A stretch of DNA of 64,000 bases from positions 1 to 64,000 of the forward strand of contig WBMZ01000185.1 in NCBI GenBank assembly GCA_013400975.1. Direction: 5' to 3'. The translations under genes and the position numbers were made by a program. The number at the start of each line of letters is the position of its first letter. Position 1 is the stretch's first letter. The notes under the pieces are model-generated. The model made no database searches. It was not told the DNA's origin and saw only the letters and a list, made by a program, of their open reading frames with translations. This document shows positions 9,651 to 22,700 of the stretch, in pieces. This DNA comes from Atrichornis clamosus. Its lineage: Eukaryota > Chordata > Aves > Passeriformes > Menuridae.

Positions 9651-11385
9651 CAGGACAGCGATTGCTGGTCTTTCCAGAGGAATGGGAAAAGCCTCTAGCT
9701 GTCTAATGTGAGAAATCCCGTTGTGGCGGGTCAAAGCAATGGGTGTAATCTCAAGAATTGCAGGGACGGTTTGCTGGCATTTTCCTAAAAGAGCCAAAGC
9801 CATCATTTGAAAGAGAAGTGACTGTCACAGTGTTGTAACTGTTCTCCCTGCGTGCTTAGGTGGCTCAGTTCAGGCTGACACTTCTACCACACAGGCTTCC
9901 CAGGGCAGCTGGTGCCATGGGAGACCGAGATGGACCTAATTAGTGTGTGCCACGGGGTGGTTACTTTGAGCTGTCTCTTGGCTCATCAAGTCTTAAAAGG
10001 AATGACAGACTGGACATCCGAAGATACATGGTTTTGCTGACAGATCGTTTTCATCAGCAAATGCATGTCATAAATCAAAAGATAAATTACCTTCTTTTTT
10101 TCTTTAGGGAATTTGACAAGTGTGGTGACCCAAACCATGCCCTTTTTCAGGTTGTAGGCACGGATCCAAACTGGTGGGTTTTGGCAGGGACAGGCCCCCA
10201 GGGGTATTGGCAGCCTCTGGAGTAATGCTCTCCTGCCAGGGCTGCAGTGTGAGTGCTGACCTCAGTTCTGCTGGTGGTAGTTCCCCAGAGTGTCCCTCAT
10301 GAACTGGGGTTAAAGGCTGTGCCCTGCCGGGGTGCTGCTCTCCCCAGCCTGGATGGTCATTAGGAGCACTGTCCTCATCCTGCAGTCAGTCATTCCTCAT
10401 CCTGGAGGTTGTTGTAGGAAAATGGTCATGCCTCTGCTTAACCTTGATCTCAGCTGATGCTCTCTGTAGTTTTCTTCCCAGATAATTGTAAAATGAGCAC
10501 GGGGTTGGTGTTTCTTTGACTGTCTTACTGTCCCCAAGGAAGTGTTAATGCTTTCTGCTACTGGCTCAGCAGTGGAGTTCTCTAAATCAAATATCTTTGT
10601 ATTGTTTCAGGCAGCAAGTGAAGCTCAAGATGAGTTTGTTACTGGCATTGGGAATCTTCAATCTGGACTCTGCCATGCCTTGCAAGCCAAAAGATGCCAC
10701 ATGAATTCTGGAGCTACAGAAGTAAATACTTCTCACTGTACTTAAAAGATACTGAGGGAAGACTCATGAAATCCAGATCAAAAGTTTTGAAGTTGTTTAA
10801 TGGCTTGCAAATTCCTTTAGAGATGGAAAAAGGAGGGATATGATTCATGTAGGGTTAAGAGGTTGAAGTTCTAACAAAAGGTATTATGGCAGCTATACAT
10901 TTTCTTAAGACTTGCTCTTAAGAGAGCAAGAGCAAATCAGGTGCAGTCTAAGAATCCTGAAGGAATCAGAAGGAAGAGGTTTGTATCTGAGAATCTCGTT
11001 TTTAACTGGAGAGAAACACAACTTACAATTTGAAGAATTAATGAGTGTTAGTTGAGAGACTGACGTGAAGGATCAGAATCCATGCTGACACTTAATCTAT
11101 GTCAGTCTTGGAATATATTCCAAAAGAAAAGGTGTCTGTGATAGTGAACTTTACCTCTAGAAAGATACGTGGCATCTGGGGTTTGAATGTAAGAGGGACC
11201 TGTGTTTTTGTGTCCCAGAAAAGCTTTCTTTCTCTTGTTCTTGGCTATACTGAATCCATTCTGTGCTTAACAGTTAAAACCGAGGTTCTGCTTCAGTTTA
11301 TAGAATCTCAGCTCTTCAGGCAAACTTAACCAATTCCCTTGTATTTGATACTTGGGAAAAGCAGTCTTACCATGGACAGGAAAAT
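9651..11385. other. Intergenic; possible non-coding exons only
   Basis: No coding gene is supported. On the plus strand, 10108-10248 (acceptor TTTCTTTAG, donor GTGAGT) and 10611-10721 (acceptor ATTGTTTCAG, donor GTAAAT) look like internal exons by signal alone. They could belong to a transcript starting in the island at 8.7-9.65 kb. This is weak, signal-only evidence. Confidence 0.2.
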
Positions 11386-11464
11386 GCTGGCATAATGATG
11401 ATGACCCTTTGCCGTTTACCCAACTGAATCTTGTGATGAGCAGTGTTGTATCTGATGTGCCAGC
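11386..11464 (+). repeat. Local direct duplication 2, copy A
   Basis: About 80 bases beginning CTGGCATAATGATGA and containing TTTGCCGTTTACCCA are repeated at 11940-12017 in the same orientation. The element is not recognised. Confidence 0.85.
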
Positions 11465-11939
11465 TAATTAGCAGGATTTTTATTTGCTCCTGTCATTTCT
11501 GATTTTATTTGTTTTCAAGGTTCTATGACATGAGATGACCACCTCCACCATCTTCCAGCCACGTGTGTGCACAGAGCCAACAGCAGACTCCACCCACTTG
11601 CAGAAGGTCCGTTGCTTTTTTACTGTCACACCGCAGGACTTGGGCTCCCAAAGGCTGTACTGCCATCTGGGGAGGGCCTCTACTGGCCACGTTGGCCACT
11701 GTCCAGAACAGTGCTGGCTTGCAGCAGCTGCAGTTGTGGATAGTTCTGAACTGCTGACTTTGCTGCCCTTTCCTTGTGGTACTGCTGCAAGTCTTATTTT
11801 CAAGAGATCATGGGAGAAACTGGGGAGAGGCAAGGATAAAACGTTCTGCTCTTTTTGCAGAAAATTCCTAAATACGGCTTCCCAAAAAAGGTGATTTATA
11901 AAGGAATTCTATATCAGTCTACTCTTTAAGAGTAATTTT

Positions 11940-12017
11940 GCTGGCATAATGATGAGACCTTTGCCGTTTACCCATCTGAGTTTTTTTGATGTGTATCTTT
12001 GAATCTGAAATGCCAGT
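11940..12017 (+). repeat. Local direct duplication 2, copy B
   Basis: Second copy of 11386-11464, 554 bases downstream. Conserved anchors are GCTGGCATAATGATGA and CTTTGCCGTTTACCCA; the 3' half is more diverged and ends with a shared TGCCAG. Confidence 0.85.
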
Positions 12018-13413
12018 GAAGGTAATACCTGCGTGTAAGATTGATTAAGGGTACAGAAAACTAACTTAATATTATTGTTATTGCTCTTAGCTTGAGAACA
12101 GCTGCCTGGAATATGGAGTTCTAATGCACTTGGAAATGCTTCCATGGCTCTTCCTGCTCTGCAGAAATACCGCTTGGTTCCATAACATGCCAGGGGATTA
12201 GCTGTTGTCTGAAAATGTCTGAATAATGCTGGAATGAAGTTCAGTCACTCTCGAAAGGGAAGTGGCCTTATGGGCACTCTTAGAACTTACTGTGAATATT
12301 AGAGTGTATCAAATAAATGGATTAAAAGAGAATAAAGCAAGGGTTAAAACATGTAGGAAAACTTCTCTTGTCTAAATGAGTGTTTACAATGTTAGTAGTG
12401 CATATGAATAAAGTCTTGGATTTCTGTTTTCAATGACTCTTAGTTTTTAGGGGGTTTTTTTGGTTGAGGGCATGCGAGCAGTAGCACAGTGATCCTGCTG
12501 AATGACATCCTAGGTAGGAGTCACACAAGCCTTAGGTATTCAGCTTGTCCAGATTCTGTCAATTTTACTGCTGCTTTTTTATTTAACATGTATTTCTTGT
12601 ATCTAAGACTTGCTGAGGATTGTATCTAGTACTGTATCTTTACTAGGAAGATGAAATACAGGAAAGCTCAAAGTTGGGGAAGCATAACTGTGCTTCAAAC
12701 ACCTCATCTTGTCCCACACCATTCTTCACACTTGTTTTTACAGTGAGGTAGAGTTGAACTCATTGAGCTGCCTGCCTACCATGTTGTCTAATAACATTTT
12801 TTCACTTTCCTGTGGCATTCTACTATCCCCTGCAGTCTATATAAAATAATGTGGGAACACTGGGTTTTGGGGGAGGTCTTGAGGGTTTGTTGGTTTGGGG
12901 GTTTTGTTTGGTTTGTGGGTTTTTTGGTTTTGTTTTGTTGGCATTTGTTTTTTGGTTGTAGGTGCACACTGGCATCCTTGTCTAATCTTATGTTGCTGTA
13001 ATGTAAAAAAAGACAGGACATGAAGCAGTATGATAATACTTTTATACCTTTCAAAATCTATACAGCATGAGTAATTAAAGACTGTTGACTTAAACTAGGA
13101 AAAGCAGACTTCTAATGTACTTAAAACTACTTAACCCTCTGAATGATACATTTGAAAAGAAGCAACAAGAAAAACTGCAGAATTCAGGTAGTTGAAATGA
13201 AACATTAGACTCCAAAATGGTGTTTTAATTTTTAGTTGTAGTCTTATTAAAAGTCCTGCTTACTTCTCAGCTGTGAATCAGCAGTGGTAGTCAGGAAGAG
13301 AAATTCTAGTTAAAACTGTATTCTAAAGCCATGGCCTCACAGGATGAAGAAATCCCTCCTGCCTTCAGTGAACACTGGCAGAAAACTCAAAATCCAAGTC
13401 CTGTCAGCTGTGC
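12018..13413. other. Intergenic between TCF24 and MCMDC2
   Basis: No exon is supported. It contains the G/T-rich tract at 12861-12960 and otherwise ordinary AT-rich DNA ending at the MCMDC2 poly(A) signal candidate. Confidence 0.5.
12861..12960 (+). repeat. G/T-rich low-complexity tract
   Basis: About 100 bases almost free of A and C on the plus strand, made of GGTTTG, GGGTTTT and TTTTGGTTT runs. Low complexity, possibly a degraded simple repeat. Confidence 0.8.
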
Positions 13414-13419
13414 TTTATT
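13414..13419 (-). terminator. MCMDC2: MCMDC2 poly(A) signal (AATAAA)
   Basis: AATAAA on the minus strand, about 120 bases past the MCMDC2 stop codon at 13540-13542. Position and perfect hexamer make it the best candidate; the cleavage site is not directly visible. Confidence 0.55.
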
Positions 13420-13539
13420 CCTTGGTAAAACAGCACTGAACTGTCTTCTACAACCTAATAAATCTTTAGTATTTTTATATTTCTAACTGTAACCTTTCCA
13501 AAAGCCAAAGATTTAGGCTTTGCTTACAGAGTACAATTT

Positions 13540-13706
13540 TTACTCTTCGTTAGTGCTAATGTGAATTCCTGGGCCATAGGCAGCAATAAACTTCAGCAGT
13601 TGATGGTGACACTGCATGAGGTAAATATCTCTTTGTTGCAGGGAGTCTTCATCACTGAGGTCAAATGGAAATAGAGGATTTGGTGCTACACATAATGCAG
13701 ATGTGC
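13540..13706 (-). CDS. MCMDC2: MCMDC2 coding exon 14 (residues 628-682 and stop)
   Basis: Encodes ALCVAPNPLFPFDLSDED and LLKFIAAYGPGIHIS, ending TNEE then TAA. Acceptor TTTGCTTAG. Confidence 0.96.
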
Positions 13707-16700
13707 CTAAGCAAAGAAGAAATCGAAACTTATGCTGAAAGACTTGACATTTGCCAGTACATAGAAGGGAAAAAAAAAAGCTGTGACACAGATTACTTAG
13801 TAATGCAGTCTTCTATGTTACCATTTTTAAATGTTAGCTTATAATTTTTATCTTGCTTCCAAATCTGTGTGTGAACAAATGTGACTGATGCTTGATAAAC
13901 AAAAAAACCCCTCCAACCCTTGTTTTTGGTTTCCCCTGGGAGGTAAATCTCCTGAGTTTAACTTGGACCAGTGTTAAGAGGAACAATGAGTTAAATAAGC
14001 CAGCATGACAGACAGCTTGGTGCTGGCCTGTGCCCTCCTTACATCCAGCACTGAGACTCAGCAGAGAAGTCAATTGACAAACTTCTCCAAAACCAGTCTT
14101 CAACAGTGCAAGTTCTGGATTTTGATATGAAATTAACTTTTACTGCAATCGATATAAAATTTTTTCCAAAGTGATGCACCCAAGCCTAGGGACTGTTGTG
14201 CATTATTTACCATGTTTTAGGGTCAGCGATGACTCAAGTAACAAGATGGCTACCAGTGCATCTTCCTCAAGTACTGTCTCTCTTAAACTTAGCTTGGCAT
14301 GAGCCTTAGACAGTGAAATCCTAAAAGATAATATAAGCATGTCAGAAATAAAAAATACTGCAGGCATGAATGCAATGTCTATTGCCCTGTTTCAAGCACT
14401 TGTGTGAATCAAAAGTTAACACTTGAGGTGGTGTTTTTCACACTTCAGCCGTGCAGTTACACTTACCATTGACAAAATACATACTATGCTTCAACTTCTT
14501 GTGCTAAGAAAGCAGTGGAACTTGGCATATTATCTATTGTTAATACTTCTTTTCCTCCCATAATAAAGCTGTGGATATTCAAATCCCATTTTTGTTTTTC
14601 TAGACAGCTTTAATAATGACACTTGTTTTGTAAGTTGCTGGGTTGGGATTTTTTGCCTGGCAAAGTTCTTTGAACTTGGGTTTCTTTTTGCAGTATCAAT
14701 ATGTAAAATAAATAGAATTTGTGAATGGTAAATAAGATTATTTATGCTTGTATCTTTTCAAAATACAAGAGTCTTATCTAGATTTGTATTTAATAAGCTC
14801 TTGAGCAGATGAGCACATTGTCTCTTTGAAACATAGATGTGTTTCCTTTACTTTGAAAAGTAGGACATACAGAATTTTTAGTGCAGATGCTGATAATGTT
14901 GATCCGTGAACAGAATCTCTTCTCACCCTGCGGCTTGCAAGATAGAAGCCCTGAATGAGGTTTTCTGCTTCTGAACTCAGTTCAACGTGAAGATTCCTAG
15001 CAAACAAAATAAACTAGAGAGAGGGTATACATTTTAAATATGTAACTGGAAAATAATTGACATTTTTTCACATCTTTTAATATACCAGTGGCATAGTAAT
15101 ACAGGCTAGACAATGTATTATACCACTAGTTTTAATAGTAAAGACAGTTGTTACCCTTTGGCTATGCTGAATAAGGAAAATACTAACAATAGTAATAAGG
15201 ACAGATCTTGGATAGTAAACAGAAGGGTTTGGGTTGAAATGGGCCTTAAAGTTCCCACTCCCCTGTCATGGGCAGGGAGAATTTCCACTAGACCAGGTTG
15301 CTCAGAGCCCCATCCAACCTGGTCTTGACCACTTCCAGGGAATCATCTGTTAGTTACACTAGAGATACTGACAATTTATTTAGAATGGAATATTAACTTC
15401 TATTACTGATAGTAAAATGTTTTGGTCAAAAATAGATATTGGAGATCTCTCATATGAATGTGAACCTAGTATGTTTTCCAGAAACATGATCAAACTGACC
15501 CTTTTCAATAACTGAAGGTGCTTTTATCAATGATCCTGTTAGTGCTAGTGGGAAAATGGTGGGGGAAAGGGCATAAAGTGAGTATTAAAAATCAGCAGAC
15601 CGTACAGAAAGAACCTTCTGATGCCAAAACCAGTAAGATATTCCCAAATATAATGCATTTCTAACTTACTGTGAATAAGCTATTACCTCCTCATAATCCT
15701 GTGTCCTAAACTGCTGTGATACTTTGTACAGCATGGCTCCAGGATTAATGGCTTTTTTCAATATATGATGTACAAGAGGAGAAGATAAGCGACAGGAAGG
15801 AAACTCACTGTATATCAAGAGCCCAAAATCATCTACAAGGTTAACTGGAATCAAACTCATGTCCTAAAGAGAAGACCCATAGAAAGAAAATTAATTTGGG
15901 CTTTTGACTTGTAGAAGCATCACAGTGTTTTCCATCTGAAATATTCAATATTCACTTATACAGGAAGATATCTAATGAATTACCTCTAATACTTAGTAAA
16001 ATTCTGTTTCAATGACAGCTTTCCCAAAAGTATCTCATTTTAGAAGATACTTGATTCAAAGTCACTTAAGTTGTGCCTTTTTGGGAAATACTAACAAGTT
16101 TTATTGTTTTCATTATTTTAAAAGTAGAAATAATCGTAAACACAAATGAAAGCTATAGTACAGTTTCTCTCATAAGAAGGCATGTGCTTTACCATTTGTC
16201 CAATTAAAAAGTTCTCCTTTGGTATATGTTTCTTTGAGGAAGAATCCACATCTACAAAAGACCAAAAATTGGTCTGAACTGAAATAGTAACTTGTTGGTC
16301 AGCCTCTTCTCCATACTTCTTCCCAGGGATAAATACTGTAGTTGTTCTGCTTTCTAGCACTAGGATAAGACAGAATTCATCAGTTACTTGATCAGTTTAG
16401 TTCAACTATAAATTCTAGTCCCACACACATCTGAAATCAGTCATGATTACGATTTCGTTGAATTGTTATGGTTAAAGGATCTCTGTAGTGAAGCAGATAT
16501 AAGTTTGCAGGACCTTGGCTTTTTCGTCCTTGTTTGTTACAGAGACTCATTAAAAACAGCTTACAGATTTTTGCAGTAGTTGAGGGCCATAAGCTGGGGA
16601 ACAAACCTAGCTCTGAATTTGCATGTTTGCTTAGCTCTGTCCCCTCATTTGTTAGGAGGTGGGAGATTACCAGACTGTAGAAGTTCAAGTTTATCCTTTT

Positions 16701-19700
16701 TATATGAACATAAGTCTCCTATGTAACAGATGCCACCCTTGGCCAGCACAGCGCTGCAAGCTTGAATACTGGCACTTCCAGTTCCATGTTTATCTTTGGA
16801 CACAGAAGGAAACATCTCACTAGAAGGTGGGTGTCGTATGCCTCGAGGCAGAAGACATAAACTGTAATTCAGAAGCCTGAGGGATTAAATAATTCTTTCA
16901 GTCCTAAATTGTTATTGTTCACTTTTATAAAAACTTAACTTCATACCATACTAAATATATATAAATATGATTATAAAATATTAAGACTCTAAATGAAACA
17001 ACAACAAAAAACCCACTTAATGTGAACCCAGCATCAAAACTAAATGTTTAACTTTGAATACAAAGGTAGAGGTCCAAGCCTTCTCTCCAACAGCTGCCAT
17101 CAAGACTGTATTTTTATGGATTAAACGAGGCAAATCATGGTTTGCAATAGAAGTAACTTTTAGGAAGTCAGAGAAGTCTCAGAATTTAACCACATATTGT
17201 TAAGTCCTCTTTCTCTTCTAGAGAAACTTTTCCAGTGATGTAAAAGGTTAGAGGATTAGTTATTCTGGCCATCTGGGAAAAATGAAAAGACTGGAACTTG
17301 TAAGCTCTGCCTTCCTGAGTTACACACAGCCCCTCCAATTCTTTTGGAGAAAGAAGGTATAGAATATCTTTTTAATCCCCTGTGCTATGTTCCTTGGCAC
17401 AGAGAGGTTGCAAATTGTCTGTCTGGTTCCACAGTCAAAGGCTTCTAATGATTTTAAGATGTCAGAGCATGGTTTATCCTACTGTTAATACCTGAGAGAA
17501 AATTATTAAGTACAGTAAGTATTAGTAAACAGGGTATTGCACCAATGGAAATATGTAGGAAATGGCTGCTGACAGTAAAATACTGTGCACATGCACGACA
17601 GTACAAATTACAATATTGATCATGATTTACAGTGTGCAACTGTTTTAATATTAACCAGATGTTTTGATCCTTAAAACACTGAGCTCCTGTTTCTCTTATG
17701 AAATCTTACTCCTAACCTAGGGAAAAAAGTCTTGCAGATCACATTTTTAAAAATCTGAACTAATTTCTACAGCTAAATTTTGAAAAGGTCAAAGTACTTT
17801 TTTTTTCACAACAAAAAATATTAGTGAATTTGTTGAAGAACTTCCAGATGAAAATAAAATTCACACCCCTTTCAAAGATCTTTTTTGAGTTAGGGAAGGA
17901 GAAAGTAATTTTGTTTAAATTAATGTAACTTTAAAGCTGAGCATATTGTACGTTTCTGTAAAATTGTGTTAACAGTTTATAGTTGCATCAATGGGCAAAT
18001 ACAAAAATGCATAAATAACAACAACAATCAGATTGATGTGATCTATGTGTAAAGATGTATGTGAATTTTGATACCTTATCAGTATGGTTTTTATGAAAAA
18101 GTAATAAAAATGTAAGTATCTATTTATACACTGCTTATTAATTGAAAATGCTGATAGCTGGGAATTGGTGATGAAAAGGCTTAAATTGACACAAGGTTTG
18201 AAAAGTTGAGCCCTTTTTTTTGTCATTACCAGCTTCTGGGACAGTCTTCAGTTTTGATTTTAGAAGAAAGTTTGTTTCAGCTCTGCAAAACAGTGCTAGT
18301 GTTAAATTCTTACTGTAATCACTATGAGAGTGTTAGGAGGGTTTATTATTAATGAAGTTCTGATCTAGATTGATCACTTGAAAGAAACAAAAATGTGCCA
18401 GGGATAAAAACTGGGTATTTAACTAAGTTGGAGCCTTGTATATTCTTTAAAAACATAGTTTCTAGCTTTTCATGTAAGACTGACCCTCTTACTTTTAAAA
18501 ATACTAAATTTTAAATTCTAATTTATGGGGAAAAAAATGGAATCTCTTTACCTGTCAATTACTAGTGTGTCACTTGTCACAATCAAGAGATCCAGATAAT
18601 CTGCATTTTCTTTTTCACATGTCTGTACTAGACTCAGCAATATTGCAAGTTTAAGAGAATTGTAAGTGCCTGGTGGAACAACTTGAGAAGCAAAGATATT
18701 GGCCAGGACAGCACTAAACCTCCAGCATGAACTTGAAGTCAATGAGAGCAGATACTTAAAATTGTCACTGACAAAAGAAGGACCTAGTGGAAACAAAGTA
18801 CAGGTGAACAAAGACCTAAAAGAGACCTATGCAGGTTTGTTAGAACAAATCACCATTCTAGTCTTGATACAAAACTTACAAAGAACAAATACATCTCTGT
18901 ATTAAGCACAAATTTAGAATGTAAACATCTGACACTGTTAATTTTACTGCTAAAGAGGTAGCAGACATGATCTGCTAGAATTGATGGAATAAGAAAGGAA
19001 AAACAAGCTGAAATATCAGGTTCATTTTATATGATTTCAAGGTACTTTCCAATGGATAGGAGAAGATGAAAAGAGAAGTTGAAGAACTACAGTAAATAAT
19101 TAGGTAGTTTCCCAACGCATGGGAAGTGGGCAAAACCAGATATTCTCAAATAACAACAAGTACACATTTCAGGCTGTAAGAGGAAAGTCCCTGAGTGGTT
19201 TTGTAATTTGGACCTCTAGATAATAAAACACTTTACCAATTCTCAAGATTTTGTTCTGGAAGGTTTTCCAACTTTTTTTTAGTCAATTTTTAATGGAACT
19301 TTCTTACCATTTGGTTTATAGAGCTGTACACTATTGACTTCTATACACGCAGTAGCTTGTAGGCCATTTTGTACACAAGCTGGAATTCCTATAATCCTGT
19401 AGTGGTTTCCTATTGTCATTTTATTGGCTAGTTCATCTAGAAATAATACAAAAATAAGGGGGGGTGGGGGCAGAGCTGCAGATATGTAAGGGCATAAAAA
19501 CAGTTTTAAAGACATGTCAGAAAACTTCACATTCTGAATGTTTGATTTTATGATTTAACATCAGCAGAAAACAAACAGCTGGATGCCAGATCAATGATGG
19601 AATAGAATAAAATGAAGCACACAATTTTAATTAATTAGTGCAAAAGGTAAGGAAGGCCTGACCAGGTAAGAGAAAATAGATTCCTGATAATGAAAATGGA

Positions 19701-22700
19701 TGATGCATTTAGTCCTGCATTGAAAAGAAAGCAGACAATTGTTTGCAAGTATGTGTTCCTACTCTGAAACTTGTGGCACCACCATTATCAGCTACTGTCC
19801 TATAAAATGTCAGAGAAAAAACCCAAGACAATTAAGAGGATAGAAACTACACAGATTTCAAAAAGACACACAAATAGCTTTGTGAACCTTTATACTTCTG
19901 TGCATCTTTAAAAAAAAAAAATATTTTTTTGGAAATAAGAATTAGAATCCAACCAGATCTCAATCTCAGCCTGAGACACTGTAACCTCATGATCACTGGA
20001 GCCAGTGGAAATTTAATGCATGCAACTCACAGTATCTCGCCCACAGACTGTGCTATAATTTTTTAAAATATAATTTTAGTACTACTATTAGTTCTTTCTA
20101 TTTAGTTTTCAAGAAATTAACCATATAATTTCACAGACTTTTGGAATGGCAGAGGGTTTTTTTTGTTGCTTGTCTCTTTGGTTTGGGGTTTAAGAATTAA
20201 TGGAAGTATCTTGTTGAGTTGTGATTTTAGTTGGATATTAACATTAGAAATCATTTAATGTTTGCAGTGGAAGGCAGTGGTAGTAGAAGTCAAAAATCCT
20301 GATGGGATGTGGAAAACACCTAGATTGAGGAATGATGTTAAAAATGCATGAAGTTAGTACAGAACAGCATGACGAGAGGAAGTACAAAGGAAGAAAAAAC
20401 AAGTAACAGAGTAAGACACTGCCGAGTTGGCCAGGGGATTTTATTTAAATGGAAGTGTAAAAGTCACACAAGAGTTTTGCTATGCACACTACAATCACCT
20501 GTGCACACTGTTTTGGCATCAAACGACTTTTTATAAGATTAAGAGTGGGAACACATAAAGAACTGCAATATAAATTATGACTTTCACCATTTTAGCCAGA
20601 GACACGGAGCTATAAATGCAAGGGATTATTACAGATCAATTCCAAAACATTATTGACAAAACTCCAAAATTCAGCTTACCTCTCAAGAAAACTGTAAATG
20701 TCTGAATCCTGAAATGTGATGTATCACAGGAATATCCTTTCAAAGCATTCAGAACTTTAGCATCAATCATTTCAACTATTTGTTTATCTTTCAAAACAAA
20801 GGCAAAGAAAAAGGTTAGTTCTCTTGAAAACATTTTCTAAAAACTGGTGTATTTTGGGGCTTTTTCCATTTAAATATTTTGTTTACTTATTGTGTAACAG
20901 AAATAGGAAAGTACCAGATCTAAAAGTAAGATTACATAGATCCTACCACCAAGCACTCTAAATTTCATGTCCTCCTGCAGTGGTGAAGAACACAGGCTAC
21001 ACACAAAATCAGTCCTCACTGTAGCAGATTCTGTAGCTCCAGGACAATGCACTCTGATGCACCTAAACCCTAAAGAAAAGAGTAATTTGCAAAGCATTTA
21101 AAATGAGGGCATAGCTTTAGTTTTAAATTTCCCATCAAGAACAGAAGCAATTAAAACACTGGACAGTGAAATTCCAAATTTATCATGTGTTTCTTCAGAT
21201 GAGCCTGCCTTACATATCAAGGTTCCACTAAAATGATCCATAAAATTTATTGTGGTTGACCAGGAGATGGCAGAATTTTCTACTGCATATTCCCAAGCTG
21301 AACAGCTTGGCGGGGATTTCCTGAGGAGAGAGCCACAGCAGCTTCTGCCTGGCGTCGGAATGACACGGGATATGGATTGTCACCGTTACAGGCACGTGTC
21401 CTCATAAAGATGTCTGTATGACTTAATCTGCAGTCTCAAAACTTTGGGATTTTGCATCTCTTTTATAAAAATATATGGTCTCTCTTAAACGGAAGCAAGC
21501 AAAACAACCTTAAAAGTACTAAAGGCCTTGCCCTGCAATGGTACAAGCAGTTGAGTAATATCACTCAGAGCCGTAGTTCCACAGAAAATTTTTACTCATT
21601 AAAGCAAACTTGTCCTATGCTAAAAGCTTTTACCAGCCACTTGAGCATATTGTTCTGTGGTATTTTTATATAAATAGAAACAGTTTCCAAGGGAAAAGGT
21701 ATTTTACTGGTTTAGCTTTTTTACTTTTGAGATATTTTATTGTTATTTAAGATATTTAAGTTATTTACGACATTAAATATATTTAAGTTATTCTGGTGAC
21801 ATAGTTTATAGAAGAAAATGTATCTGCAGCATTAGACAAAGGGATTGCTGGCAGAGCTATGCTTCCAAAGCATTTAATAATGCTGAGCAAGTCCACTCCT
21901 TTCAATTAATAAAAATCCTGCTGTGCTCATTACAAAAATGTATGCATAATAAAACTATGTAGGAAAATAACTTTTTTATGCTATGTTTTTAATCTCTTGT
22001 TATCAAATTCATTAAAAAGCTTTTGAAATAATATTAATTTTATTTTTTACTACCTTCAGAGAATGGACAGGTTTCCTCGGTACAAAGGAATCTTGCTCCT
22101 TGTGTGTATTTTGTTACAGTTCCCATTGCAATCACTATCCCTTCAGACATATAAAATCTCTGAGATGTGTAATCAAAGGGATATGCAGAAAGACTCAGAA
22201 CATAACTTGGTAAAGGTGGCAAATGTGTTGGTTTCAGCAAAATACTGATCTAGCAAGAGAACAATTGCATTAATATCACAGAAATATAGTTTTATTTAAA
22301 ACTGCTTTAGTTTTCATGGACAAACACACAATATGATACATGACTATTAAAAAGATTCAGAAACACATGAAGAGTGATTAGGGTTCATATTCATTATCTC
22401 ACAATTGCAATATGGTTGGGTGAGACTTACAGCTATTTTTAATTACAAATAATACTACAACCAAAAGGAAAATGAAAACTAAATACAAAAATATTTGTTA
22501 ATACTTCACTATACTTAGAAGATTTACGGTCTAAATGGAGAAAAACAATGCAGACTCACCTGGGCTTCTGTCTGCAACTGTTCAATTAATGACAAGGTCT
22601 TAATAGCTATGAAGCATACCTGTGATAGAAAAATAACTTAATTTTAGAAAGGAAAATCTTATTAAAATATAGATGATTTATTCTGTCTACTCATCTATAA

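Noticed and set aside
9947..10225. 92-aa ORF
   Set aside because: No recognised family, and the reading frame crosses a likely splice acceptor at 10107. Treated as chance.
11535..11894. 119-aa plus-strand ORF with an overlapping 117-aa minus-strand ORF
   Set aside because: Lies between the copies of duplication 2, has no recognisable domain, and open frames on both strands suggest chance.
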